From contig NC_008278.1 of assembly GCF_000058485.1 (NCBI RefSeq), positions 5,946,962-6,010,961 on the forward strand: 64,000 nucleotides of DNA, read 5' to 3'. This document shows positions 17,951 through 26,252 of this stretch, in pieces. This DNA comes from Frankia alni ACN14a. Its GTDB lineage: Bacteria > Actinomycetota > Actinomycetes > Frankiales > Frankiaceae. The translations under genes were made by a program, and so were the position numbers. The notes beneath the pieces are model-generated. The model made no database searches and was not told the DNA's origin. It saw nothing but the letters and a program-made list of their open reading frames with translations. The number at the start of each line of letters is the position of its first letter. The first letter of the stretch is position 1.

Positions 17951-19294
17951 GTGCCCATCTGGCACATCCGTCCCTACGAGACCGTCGACTACGCGGCCAC
18001 CGTGCGGCTGCTCGAGGAGGTGCGCAGCACCCCGGGCGGACCGCCGATCAACCTGACCGACACCGTGCTGGCGCTGCGGCACGAGCCGCCCGACACCGAG
18101 TCCCCCGTCGTGGTCGCCGTCGCGGGCGAGCACATCGTGGGGGCCGCGATCGGGCGCAAGGAGGGTGGCGCGGGCCGGGTCCTCACGGTCGCGATCGCGC
18201 CGGCCTGGCGTCACCACGGCATCGGCTCCGGCCTGCTGCAGAGCGTGGAGAACCTGCTCCTCCACGCCGGCTGCCGGCGGATCACCACCCTGATCACCCC
18301 CGGCCAGTCCGGGGAGGAGGCGTTCCTCAACCGCGGCTTCAGCGCCACCGGGCAGGTGCTCTACGACAAGCAGATCCCGCTGCGCCCGGCGGACGTGTCG
18401 ACCGTCGAACGCTGGGGTGGGGCGCTGCTGAGCACGTCCGAGTGGTCGAACCTCGCGGGCATGGAGGACGAGCGCAAGCTCATCGAGCAGCGGCTGCTGC
18501 TGCCGGTGCGCGAGCGAGAGCTGGCCGAGGCCTACGGCGTGGTCATCCCCACGGCGATGCTGTTGTTCGGGCCGCCGGGAACCGGTAAGACGTCGTTCGC
18601 CCGCGCGATCGCCGCCCGGCTGGAGTGGCCGTTCGTGGAGCTGCTGCCGTCGCGGCTGGCCTCGGGGGCGGCCGGGCTCGCCGCCGAGCTGCGTTCGGCG
18701 ATCGACGACCTGATGGGCGTCGAACGCGTCGTCGTGTTCATCGACGAGGTCGACGAGATCGCCCAGTCCCGCGAGACCCGGCCGGAGAACCAGTCGGTCG
18801 TCAACGAGCTGCTCAAGGCGATCCCGCTGTTCCGCGGGGTGCAGGGACGGCTGCTGATCTGCGCGACGAACGCGGTGTCGGCGCTGGACCCGGCGTTCGT
18901 CCGGCCCGGCCGGTTCGACCTGGTACTCCCCGTCGGGCCGCCGGACGCCAGCGGACGCCGCGTGCTGCTGGCGGGCCTGCTGGAGCGGGTCGCCAACAAG
19001 GAGGACATCGACCTGGACGCGGTGGTGGCCGCGACCGACCTGTTCACCCCCGCGGACCTCTCGGCGGTCGTGCAGCGCTCGGCCGCGGCGGCCTTCCACC
19101 GGGCCGCGGACGGCACCTGGCTGCATGGCAAGCCCGGCTCGGACGCGGCCGGTCCCGACGGCGGCGAGAACCCCGCGGCGACGCCGCTGACCACCGCCGA
19201 CCTGCTCGACGCGGCCCGACAGGCCCGTCCGACGATCAGCCTGACCGAGCTCGACCGCTTCCGCCGGGACGCGGAGGCCTTCACCCGCATCTGA
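17951..19294 (+). CDS. GNAT acetyltransferase fused to AAA+ ATPase
   Basis: A 447-residue fusion. Residues 1-145 read as a GNAT acetyltransferase: L-T-V-A-I-A-P-A-W-R-H-H-G-I-G-S, the acetyl-CoA loop, then N-R-G-F. Residues about 165-400 form an AAA+ module: Walker A G-P-P-G-T-G-K-T near 207-214, Walker B V-V-F-I-D-E-V-D near 260, A-T-N sensor and R-P-G-R-F-D arginine motif, closest to FtsH/katanin-like members. The GTG start has AAGGAG eight bases upstream. A flavoprotein gene follows 150 bases later on the same strand. The AAA part could remodel a partner that the GNAT part acetylates; this is inference. Confidence 0.88.
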   Translation: MPIWHIRPYETVDYAATVRLLEEVRSTPGGPPINLTDTVLALRHEPPDTESPVVVAVAGEHIVGAAIGRKEGGAGRVLTVAIAPAWRHHGIGSGLLQSVENLLLHAGCRRITTLITPGQSGEEAFLNRGFSATGQVLYDKQIPLRPADVSTVERWGGALLSTSEWSNLAGMEDERKLIEQRLLLPVRERELAEAYGVVIPTAMLLFGPPGTGKTSFARAIAARLEWPFVELLPSRLASGAAGLAAELRSAIDDLMGVERVVVFIDEVDEIAQSRETRPENQSVVNELLKAIPLFRGVQGRLLICATNAVSALDPAFVRPGRFDLVLPVGPPDASGRRVLLAGLLERVANKEDIDLDAVVAATDLFTPADLSAVVQRSAAAAFHRAADGTWLHGKPGSDAAGPDGGENPAATPLTTADLLDAARQARPTISLTELDRFRRDAEAFTRI

Positions 19295-19447
19295 GGTCCT
19301 TTGCCGGTGCCGGGTGCGGCGGGACCTTCGGTCCGTCCGCACCCGACGTTCGGCTGCTCCGCCCGGAAAGCGGCCGATCCGGCGGAGAATGACGACTGGA
19401 ACAGATGCTTCTGGTTTCTCCGCGGCCTCGAGATGGGTTTCTTCGCC

Positions 19448-20002
19448 ATGACTGTCGGAAATCGCGCGCTCTACATCGTCGTCTGCGGCGGCGGGTATCC
19501 CGCCGACGACCTCCCCGTCTTCGTCAAGCAGGCGCAGTCGACCGGATGGGACATCCGGGTCGTCGCCACCCCGTCGTCGCTGAAGTTCATCGACACCGGC
19601 CTGCTCGCCAACCTCACCGGTCACGGGGTGCGCAGCGAGTACACGCTGGTCGAGGACGACAACGAGGAGCGCCCGGTACCCGACGCCATCGTGGTGGCGC
19701 CGGCCACCTTCAACACGGTGAACAAGTTCGCCGGCGGGATCTCCGACACCCTCGCACTCAGCCTGCTCAACGAGACGATCTGCTCGGGGATCCCCATCAT
19801 CATCGGGCTGCCGCCGAACCCGACCCACGCGAAGCATCCCGCGTTCCTCGCGAACATCGCGACCCTGCGTTCCTGGGGCGTACAGGTGATCTTCGAATAC
19901 GAGGACGTCGTGCTGGAGAACGTCCCCGACATCGAGGCGTGGAAGGCGTTGTTCCCCTGGCAGAAGCTCCTCGACGCGCTCGAGGCCGCGAAGACCTCCT
20001 GA
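19448..20002 (+). CDS. Second flavoprotein, paralogue of the one at 3146-3721
   Basis: A 184-residue protein with the same landmarks as the first copy: Y-I-V-V-C-G-G-G-Y-P, V-V-A-T-P-S, D-A-I-V-V-A-P-A-T-F-N-T-V-N-K and S-D-T-L-A-L-S-L-L-N-E. It belongs to the FMN-binding phosphopantothenoylcysteine decarboxylase fold without the catalytic partner domains of CoaBC. I start at 19448 because this matches the paralogue's N-terminus; an ATG at 19433 is possible and neither has a strong ribosome site. It lies downstream of the GNAT-AAA gene, perhaps as an operon. Confidence 0.82.
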   Translation: MTVGNRALYIVVCGGGYPADDLPVFVKQAQSTGWDIRVVATPSSLKFIDTGLLANLTGHGVRSEYTLVEDDNEERPVPDAIVVAPATFNTVNKFAGGISDTLALSLLNETICSGIPIIIGLPPNPTHAKHPAFLANIATLRSWGVQVIFEYEDVVLENVPDIEAWKALFPWQKLLDALEAAKTS

Positions 20003-20097
20003 AAGACTGCCGCGCTACCCGGCCATCAGGCTCCCGGGCCACCAGGTCATCGGACCACCAGGTGATCGGGTGACCGTGTGCGACATCCCCCGCGCGG

Positions 20098-20592
20098 TCA
20101 CCCGAGTGCCGGCGCCTGTCCGGCGGTCGGCGCCGGTGCGGCCGTCCGGGTCCGCAGACCGGTTCGGACGGCCGCGCCGGCCAGGAGCAGCAGTCCGACG
20201 GCGGCCCAGACGACGAGGCAGCCGACACCGGCGGCGATGCCCCGGCCATCGAAGTACTGGCCGCCGCGCAGCACCGACAGGCCGCCGCCGTGGGGAGAGT
20301 ACGGGGTCAGCGCGGCCACGGTCCCCAGGACGCGCCCCAGCACCGTGGCGCCAAGCGCGCTGCCGATCGCCAGGAAGACGATCGCGTAGAACTCGATCGT
20401 TCCGTTGGGATTCGTGGACGCGGTCGGGGCCAGGTCCGTGACGGTCAGCTTCGTCCCGCTCGCGGCGGCGAAGCGCTGGCCGACCTGGACCAGGGCGTCT
20501 CGACGGAGCGCGCCGCCCCGCTCGCGACCACGAGGGATCATTTTTCGGGTCGAGCCGTCACGGGTCGGCCCAGCCCGCCACGATCCGGTCAC
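20098..20592 (-). pseudogene. Remnant of a DUF3533-like multispanning membrane protein
   Basis: The readable product keeps a piece of an extracytoplasmic region (T-K-L-T-V-T-D-L-A-P), one membrane segment (F-Y-A-I-V-F-L-A-I-G), then jumps to a typical C-terminal end: G-G-L-S-V-L-R-G-G-Q-Y-F-D-G-R-G and a last membrane segment. Full DUF3533/ABC-2-like proteins have about six membrane helices and 350 or more residues. The N-terminus and an internal block of several helices therefore seem deleted. It abuts the end of the histidine kinase gene. The family call is from memory of the pattern and moderate. Confidence 0.5.
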
Positions 20593-21917
20593 GCGTGCAG
20601 CGGCAGATCCACGGTCACGGCGGTCGGGCCGCCGGACGGGCTGGTGACGGCGAGCCAGCCGTCCACAGTGCGGACCCGCTCCACCAGGCCGGCGAGCCCC
20701 CCGTCGCCGCCGGGGTCGACGCGCGCCCCGCCGGCACCGTCGTCGCCGACGACGACGCGCACCCGCCTGGCGCGCCCGACGATGCTGACGTGCGCCTCGC
20801 CGGCATGGCTGTGCTGGGCCGCGTTGGCCAGCAGCTCGGCGACGCAGCAGTAGGCGATCGTCTCGATCGCCGCCGACGGCCGGTCCGGCAGGTCGACGTT
20901 CACCCGCACCGGCAGCGCGCTGCTCGCGGTGAGGCTCACCAGCGCCGCGCCGAGGCCCCGGTCGAGGATCGGCGGGTGGATCCCGCGGGCGATGTTCCGC
21001 AGTTCGACGAGGACCTCCTTGACGTCGCGGTGGGCGGCGTCGACGAGCGTGCGGGTGGTCTCCAGGTCGACGGCGTCGCCGTCGGCGGCGAGGTGTTCGC
21101 GGGCGATGCCGAGGTTCATCGCCATCGCCACCAGCCGGACCTGCGCCCCGTCGTGCAGATCGCGTTCGATGCGGCGCAGCGCCGCGGCCGAGTCGTCCAC
21201 GGCGGCGGCGCGGGTGCGTTCCAGGTCACGCACCCGCTGCGCGGTGAGCGATCGCCGGGTCGGGCCGAGCAGGCCGCGGCTCAGCAGCACGTCCAGTTGC
21301 ACCAGCCCGCGCACCGTCCAGCGGGCGACGGGCAGCATCAGCAGCCCCGTCACGGTCACCCCGACGATGAGGGGGGCGGTGTCGAGGAAGTAGTCGGTGC
21401 CGAACGAGGCACCGCGGTGCCCCTGCCCGTCGCCGTCGTGCTGCAACGGCAGGGACGGCCGCCAGACCGCGTAGGTGACCGCGCCCAGCGCGTAGCCCCA
21501 GAGCGTGATCGAGACGATCCCGCTGACCAGCGAGAGCGGAAACTTCAGCAGCAGGTAGGCGAGAGCCCGCCAGCCGACCGTGTCGCCCAGCCCCGCCCGG
21601 ATCCAGCCGGACGCACCGGGACGGCGTGGCCGGAACGGGCGGGGCGCGGGAACGCGCGCGTGCAGCAGCCCGACGGCCAGCCGCCGGTTCACCTCGCCGA
21701 GCCGGCGGGCGCCGACGATCAGTGCCGCCAGCAGCGGCAGGCCGACGACGGTGGCGGCGAGGCCGGCGCCGACGGAGATCGCGACGACCGCGTAGACGAA
21801 GGAGAGGATGCCCAGCAGCAGCCCGACCAGGGTGTGGGCGAACTCCCGGTGCACCCGCCAGCGCGGCGGTCCAGGCTCCCGCGCGGGGACGCCGGGCGGT
21901 GGGATCGTCATGATCAT
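20589..21917 (-). CDS. Orphan sensor histidine kinase (HisKA_3 type)
   Basis: A 442-residue NarL-type sensor kinase. Four or more membrane segments precede residue 200, with an actinobacterial sensor domain. The dimerisation helix has E-R-D-L-H-D-G-A-Q with the phosphoacceptor His255, and the ATPase part has the N-box A-E-L-L-A-N-A-A-Q-H and G-D-D-G-A-G-G. The ATG has AAGG five bases upstream. Partners of this class are LuxR-type response regulators usually encoded next door. None is present on either side: a membrane-protein remnant lies downstream and an NmrA gene upstream. Loss of the regulator with the neighbouring deletion is possible. Confidence 0.9.
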   Translation of the reverse strand: MIMTIPPPGVPAREPGPPRWRVHREFAHTLVGLLLGILSFVYAVVAISVGAGLAATVVGLPLLAALIVGARRLGEVNRRLAVGLLHARVPAPRPFRPRRPGASGWIRAGLGDTVGWRALAYLLLKFPLSLVSGIVSITLWGYALGAVTYAVWRPSLPLQHDGDGQGHRGASFGTDYFLDTAPLIVGVTVTGLLMLPVARWTVRGLVQLDVLLSRGLLGPTRRSLTAQRVRDLERTRAAAVDDSAAALRRIERDLHDGAQVRLVAMAMNLGIAREHLAADGDAVDLETTRTLVDAAHRDVKEVLVELRNIARGIHPPILDRGLGAALVSLTASSALPVRVNVDLPDRPSAAIETIAYCCVAELLANAAQHSHAGEAHVSIVGRARRVRVVVGDDGAGGARVDPGGDGGLAGLVERVRTVDGWLAVTSPSGGPTAVTVDLPLHA

Positions 21918-22128
21918 CGGTGCCTTCGGAAGCAGTATGTCACGGCCCGGTCGCCCGGGACACGGTCACCGCGGGACGCCCGGTCCCCGTGGGGACGCCT
22001 CTCAGCCTGCCGCCGCGTCCTCGACGCTCCCAGCCGGTGTGCCCACCACTCGCCTTCGGGTTATCCCGACCCCGCCCCGTCCCACGCAGATCCATCCCGC
22101 CCCGCCCCGTGGCCCCGCCCCGTCCCGT

Positions 22129-23049
22129 TCAGACGGGCGAGGCCAGCCTTGCGGCGGGAAACTCCGCGGCGTGCGTGTCGAGCCACTGCGCGTAGGTCCG
22201 CGGCGGGCGGCCGAGCAGCGCCTCGACGGTGGGCAGCACGGGCGACTCGTCGAGCGAGCCGTCGAGGTAGAAGTCGGCCATCGCGGCGGCGTACTGCGCC
22301 GGCATCGTCCGGTCGAGCTCCGCGCGGGCCTCGTCGGGCCCGAGTGCCACCAGCCGCAGCGGACGACCCAGCCGCTCGGCGAGCAGCCGGAGCCGCTCGG
22401 CCGGCAGCAGCGACTGCGGCCCGCTGACGGTGTGGATCGCCCCCGCCTGCCCGCCCGGAGCGGTCAGCACCCGCGCGGCCACGGCGGCGATGTCGGCTGG
22501 ATCGATCACCGCGGCCGGGGCGTCCGGAAACGGCTCGCGCACCTCGTCGCCGGCCTCGAGCTGGGGCAGCCAGCGCAGCGTGTTCGACATGAACGCGAAG
22601 GGGCGCACGACCGTCCACGGCACCCCCGCGGCGGCCACGGCCTCCTCGGAGCGCACCATGTAGTCGGTGACGGCGTTGCTCCGGTCGCCGCTGGCCGCGG
22701 AGCTGCCGGACAACAGCACGACGTGCTCCACCCCGGCGCGGCGCGCCTCGGCGAGCACCCCCGGCATGTCCCGGTAGCCCGGCAGCAGGAACATCCCCCG
22801 CACGCCGGCCAGCGGACCGGCCAGAGTCTCCGGTCGGTCCAGGTCTCCGCGCACCACCTCGAGCGGCGCGCGTGACGTGGATGACTCCTCGGACGGGGAT
22901 GACGCAGGTGACGGGGATGAGGCGGACGGCGCGGGCCGGGCGGGCAGCTCGCCGCGACGGGTCAGCGCGCGGACCGGCTGGCCGGCCGCGGCGAGCGCGT
23001 CGACGAGTTCCCGCCCGATGTTGCCGGTTGCTCCGGTGACGAGGTACAT
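22129..23049 (-). CDS. NmrA-family NAD(P)-binding protein
   Basis: A 306-residue atypical short-chain dehydrogenase fold protein. The N-terminus M-Y-L-V-T-G-A-T-G-N-I-G carries the dinucleotide-binding glycine motif, and T-R-R-G follows the second strand. Later segments V-V-L-L-S-G-S-S and W-T-V-V-R-P-F-A-F-M are typical of NmrA/QOR2-like proteins. A Ser/Pro-rich insertion lies near residues 40-60. It may act as a quinone reductase or redox sensor. GGAAGG six bases before the ATG supports the start. It is divergent from a TetR regulator, the usual arrangement for a regulated target. Confidence 0.9.
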   Translation of the reverse strand: MYLVTGATGNIGRELVDALAAAGQPVRALTRRGELPARPAPSASSPSPASSPSEESSTSRAPLEVVRGDLDRPETLAGPLAGVRGMFLLPGYRDMPGVLAEARRAGVEHVVLLSGSSAASGDRSNAVTDYMVRSEEAVAAAGVPWTVVRPFAFMSNTLRWLPQLEAGDEVREPFPDAPAAVIDPADIAAVAARVLTAPGGQAGAIHTVSGPQSLLPAERLRLLAERLGRPLRLVALGPDEARAELDRTMPAQYAAAMADFYLDGSLDESPVLPTVEALLGRPPRTYAQWLDTHAAEFPAARLASPV

Positions 23050-23098
23050 GATCGTCCTTCCCGGCGAGAGTGCTCAATGATCAGCTTGACGGCGGTAC

Positions 23099-23108
23099 GG
23101 AACGTTCC
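23099..23108. promoter_or_regulatory. Perfect 10-bp palindrome between nmrA-like and tetR-like genes
   Basis: GGAACGTTCC lies in the 142-base divergent intergenic region, 50 bases from the NmrA start. Position and symmetry suit a TetR-family half-site pair controlling both genes. It is short, so confidence is limited. Confidence 0.4.
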
Positions 23109-23191
23109 CTAACAATGCGGGACCATAAACCTGCACGCCGCAACCCACGGCCCGCCCGGGTTCGACCACCGACGACGAGAGACTCACGACC

Positions 23192-23911
23192 GTGCCAGGT
23201 ACAGGTAGGACGACCGACGGCGACTCCCCGGCCCCACCGCCGGCGACGCCACCGCCCTCACCGCCGCCCTCACCGCAGCCGTCACCGTCGCCACCGCGGC
23301 GCAGTGCGGCGCAGACCCGTGAGCACGTGCTGGCCGTGGCGCACGAGCTGTTCTACTGGCAGGGCATCCGCGCCACGGGAGTGGACACGCTCGCCGCGCA
23401 GGCCGGCGTCGCGCCGACCACCCTCTATCGGCTGTTCGCCGCGAAGGACGATCTCGTCGCCGCCTACGTGGAACGGGCGGGCGCGCTGTACCGGCAGTGG
23501 TTCACCGAGGCGGCGGAGGCGGGCGGGACGTCGCCTCGCGCGCGGATCCTCGCCGTGTTCGACGCCCTGGTCGAGCAGACGCGACCCGACCGCTGCCGCG
23601 GCTGCCCGTTCCTCATGGCGCTCGCCGAGATCCCCGACCCACAGGCGCCCGCCCATCGCCACGCCGTCGCCACCAAGGCCTGGGTCCGCGACCAGTTCGC
23701 CGCGATGACGGCCGCCCTAGCCGCCCCCGGCGCCGACCCCACCGCTCCCGGCGCCGACTCCACCTCAGATTCGCGGGAGCTGGCCGACCAGCTGGTTCTG
23801 ATCATGGAAGGCGTCTACGCCAGCGTGGCGGCCCTCGGCGCCGACGGGCCGGCGCGGCACGCCCGCGACCTCGTCCGGATCCTGCTGGACAGCCACGGCG
23901 CACGCCGCTAG
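23192..23911 (+). CDS. TetR-family regulator
   Basis: A 239-residue regulator. A Pro-rich N-terminal tail (about 1-36) precedes the TetR helix-turn-helix: T-R-E-H-V-L-A-V-A-H-E-L-F, G-V-D-T-L-A-A-Q-A-G-V-A-P-T-T-L-Y-R-L-F, K-D-D-L-V. The C-terminal ligand domain contains a Cys pair in R-C-R-G-C-P-F. The start is a GTG. It faces the NmrA gene divergently and probably represses it. Its TAG stop overlaps the stop of the convergent CitE-like gene in a CTAG tetramer. Confidence 0.93.
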   Translation: MPGTGRTTDGDSPAPPPATPPPSPPPSPQPSPSPPRRSAAQTREHVLAVAHELFYWQGIRATGVDTLAAQAGVAPTTLYRLFAAKDDLVAAYVERAGALYRQWFTEAAEAGGTSPRARILAVFDALVEQTRPDRCRGCPFLMALAEIPDPQAPAHRHAVATKAWVRDQFAAMTAALAAPGADPTAPGADSTSDSRELADQLVLIMEGVYASVAALGADGPARHARDLVRILLDSHGARR

Positions 23912-24987
23912 CGCAGCGCCCTCGGGCGTCCGGCGATCGCGGCGTCGACGGCGAGCAGCCGGCGGGCGTTGTCGACGTGCAGATTTTCGATCATCCGCCC
24001 GTTGACGGTGACGACCCCCCGGCCCGCGGCCTCCGCGTCCGCCCAGGCCCGCACGATCTCCGCGGCCTCGGCAAGCTGCTCGGCGGACGGCGAGAACGCC
24101 CGGTTGCAGGGCTCGACCTGGCCGGGATGGATCAGGGTCTTGCCGTCGAACCCCAGCTCACGGCCCTGCCGGCATTCGGCGGCGAAACCCTCGGCGTCGC
24201 GGACGTCGTTGTAGACGCCGTCGAGGATCGCCTTGCCGCTGGCCCGCGCCGCCAGCAGGCACAGCCCCAGACCGGTCAGCAGCGGCGCCCGGCCGGGCAC
24301 GTGCTGCGCACGCAGCTCGTTGGCCAGGTCGTTCGTGCCCATCACCAGCACGGCCAGGCGCGGCGAGGCCTGGGCGATCTCCAGGGCGCGCAACATCGCG
24401 ATCGGCGTCTCCACCATCGCCCAGATCAGGGTGTGCCCCGGCGCCCCGGCCGCGTCCAGGTCCCGTTCGACGGCGTGCACGTCGGCCGGCGAGCCGATCT
24501 TCGGCACGACGACGGCATCCGGTCCCGCCTGGGCGGCGGCGCGCAGATCGTCGGCGTGCCAGGGTGTGTCCCGCCCGTTGACCCGGATCGCCACCTCCCG
24601 CCGGCCGTAGGCGCCGGCGGCCACGGCGGCGCAGACCCGCGTCCGGGCCTCCTGCTTGGCGGCCGGGGCCACCGCGTCCTCCAGGTCGAGGATGAGCGCG
24701 TCGGCCGGCAGACCCTTCGCCTTCTCCAACGCCCGCTCGTTCGCCCCCGGCATGTACAGCACCGACCGACGCGGCCGGTAGTCCGCCGCCGTCCCGTGGG
24801 CCGCCGTCGCTCCGGCCGCCGTCCCTTCGGACGCTGTCCCTTCGGCCGTGGCACCCTCGGCTGTCACCGCATCCCTCCCGTCCCCGCGCGCCCCGTCCCG
24901 CCCCGCCATCCGGACCCGGACGGTCCGCCGGAGACCAGGTGAAACCGATGTCTCTCCGACCAGACCGGCTGTTGCGGTCGAGGACAC
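23908..24987 (-). CDS. CoA ester lyase (HpcH/HpaI aldolase, CitE-like)
   Basis: A 359-residue protein. After a low-complexity N-terminus with T-A-E-G repeats (about 42-68), the TIM-barrel core begins R-R-S-V-L-Y-M-P-G and contains L-I-L-D-L-E-D-A-V, R-V-N-G and V-V-P-K, the citrate lyase beta / malyl-CoA lyase signature. C-terminal G-K-T-L-I-H-P-G-Q completes the family pattern. It probably cleaves or forms a (3S)-malyl- or citramalyl-CoA-type ester with Mg2+. The GTG at 24987 has AGGGTGAG upstream; a start at the internal Met near residue 28 is possible. Confidence 0.88.
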   Translation of the reverse strand: MSSTATAGLVGETSVSPGLRRTVRVRMAGRDGARGDGRDAVTAEGATAEGTASEGTAAGATAAHGTAADYRPRRSVLYMPGANERALEKAKGLPADALILDLEDAVAPAAKQEARTRVCAAVAAGAYGRREVAIRVNGRDTPWHADDLRAAAQAGPDAVVVPKIGSPADVHAVERDLDAAGAPGHTLIWAMVETPIAMLRALEIAQASPRLAVLVMGTNDLANELRAQHVPGRAPLLTGLGLCLLAARASGKAILDGVYNDVRDAEGFAAECRQGRELGFDGKTLIHPGQVEPCNRAFSPSAEQLAEAAEIVRAWADAEAAGRGVVTVNGRMIENLHVDNARRLLAVDAAIAGRPRALR

Positions 24988-25115
24988 GCGGACTCACCCT
25001 ACTGGCCCGGTGGCCGGTGCCGGGGGCCAGCCGACCGAGCGCAACGAGGTGAACGCACCGACCATGTGAGCGAGCCCAACGGCGCGAGCGAGCCCAACCA
25101 GGCGAGGATGTGCAC

Positions 25116-26123
25116 GTGGTCAGTGCGAGCGGATGGCGGTTGCCGGTGGCGGCGGGACTGGAGCTGCACGTCGAGGACGTGCAGCCGGACGCCCGCCCGC
25201 CCGGTGGGGCGGCTCTGGCCGGCGCCCCGGGCGGCGGAGTCGGCAGCTGGGGCAGCCCGGTCGTGCTGGTCCACGGGATCGCCGGCAGCACCGCGGACTG
25301 GGCCGCGGTGGCACCCGAGCTGGCCGCCACGCGCCGGGTGATCGCCTACGACCATCGGGGGCACGGCGCCAGCGGCCGGGCACCCGGCGGTCGGGCGGAC
25401 TACAGCTTCGACCTCCTCCTCGCCGATCTCACCGCCGTGGTTGCGGCACTCGGGCCGGCCGGGATCCATCTTGTCGGCCACTCCCTGGGCGGGGTGGTCG
25501 CGCTGCGGTACACGCTGGAGCATCCGGACCGGGTGCGTTCCCTTGTGCTCGTCGACACCGCCGCCGCGCCCGCCAGCGCCACCGGACCGGTCGCGAGGCG
25601 CATCGTGGCGGCGGTGCTGGAGGGAGCGGCGGCGATCGCGTCGGGCTCCGACCTTGCCCGTCGCGACGGCCGGGCCGGTGCCGGTACCGACGCCGACGGC
25701 CCGGCGGGCGCGGCGCAGGGCGGCGGCGTGGGTGCGGCGCAGGGCGACGGCGTGGGCGCGGTCCATGACCATCGCAACCCTGCCGAACGTCAGGTGGCGG
25801 GGCTGGGCCAGGCGGACCCGGAGGCGCTCGCCGCCTTGGGCCGGGAACTCGGCGGCTATCCCTCGCTCGTTCCCCGGCTCGGCGAGATCACCGTGCCGAC
25901 GACCGTCATCGTCGGCGAGCACGACTCCACGCTGCGGGCGGGTGCGCAGACCCTGGCACACGACATCCCCGGAGCCCATCTCGCCGTCATCGCCGGGGCC
26001 GATCACAGCCCCCAGGCCAGCCGTCCGCTGGCGTGGCTGACCGCCGTCGACGCCCACTTCGCCCGCGTCGAGACGGCCGCGGCCGGCGGCACTCCGGCCG
26101 GCCGTGCCGCCCCAGCCGGCTGA
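25116..26123 (+). CDS. Alpha/beta-hydrolase
   Basis: A 335-residue serine hydrolase. V-V-L-V-H-G-I-A-G-S gives the oxyanion loop, G-H-S-L-G-G the nucleophile elbow, V-G-E-H-D the acid region and G-A-D-H-S-P the catalytic histidine. A Gly/Ala-rich insertion of about 40 residues separates the cap from the C-terminal part, with two near copies of G-A-A-Q-G. The GTG at 25116 has GAGGA seven bases upstream; the GTG at 25110 is an alternative. Substrate unknown. Confidence 0.9.
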   Translation: MVSASGWRLPVAAGLELHVEDVQPDARPPGGAALAGAPGGGVGSWGSPVVLVHGIAGSTADWAAVAPELAATRRVIAYDHRGHGASGRAPGGRADYSFDLLLADLTAVVAALGPAGIHLVGHSLGGVVALRYTLEHPDRVRSLVLVDTAAAPASATGPVARRIVAAVLEGAAAIASGSDLARRDGRAGAGTDADGPAGAAQGGGVGAAQGDGVGAVHDHRNPAERQVAGLGQADPEALAALGRELGGYPSLVPRLGEITVPTTVIVGEHDSTLRAGAQTLAHDIPGAHLAVIAGADHSPQASRPLAWLTAVDAHFARVETAAAGGTPAGRAAPAG

Positions 26124-26125
26124 TG

Positions 26126-26197
26126 GGACGCCGTCCTGCCTGTCCGGAGGCCTCCGTGTCCGGACGCCGTCCTGCCTGTCCGGAGGCCTCCGTGTCC
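26126..26197. repeat. Perfect 36-bp tandem duplication
   Basis: Two identical 36-base units (26126-26161 and 26162-26197) lie directly after the hydrolase stop. Each contains the palindrome GGAGGCCTCC. The second unit supplies the left arm of the hairpin that follows. Confidence 0.9.
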
Positions 26198-26221
26198 GTT
26201 TCGTCCCTCTGGATAGGCAGG
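26171..26221. terminator. 16-bp stem-loop between convergent genes
   Basis: CCTGCCTGTCCGGAGG at 26171-26186 pairs along its whole length with CCTCTGGATAGGCAGG at 26206-26221, two pairs being G-U, with a 19-base loop. It lies between the convergent hydrolase and M50 peptidase genes and could terminate both. The same element recurs at about 28940 and 30170. Confidence 0.6.
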
Positions 26222-26252
26222 AAGGCCAGGCCAGGCTGGCCGCGGCGGCGGG

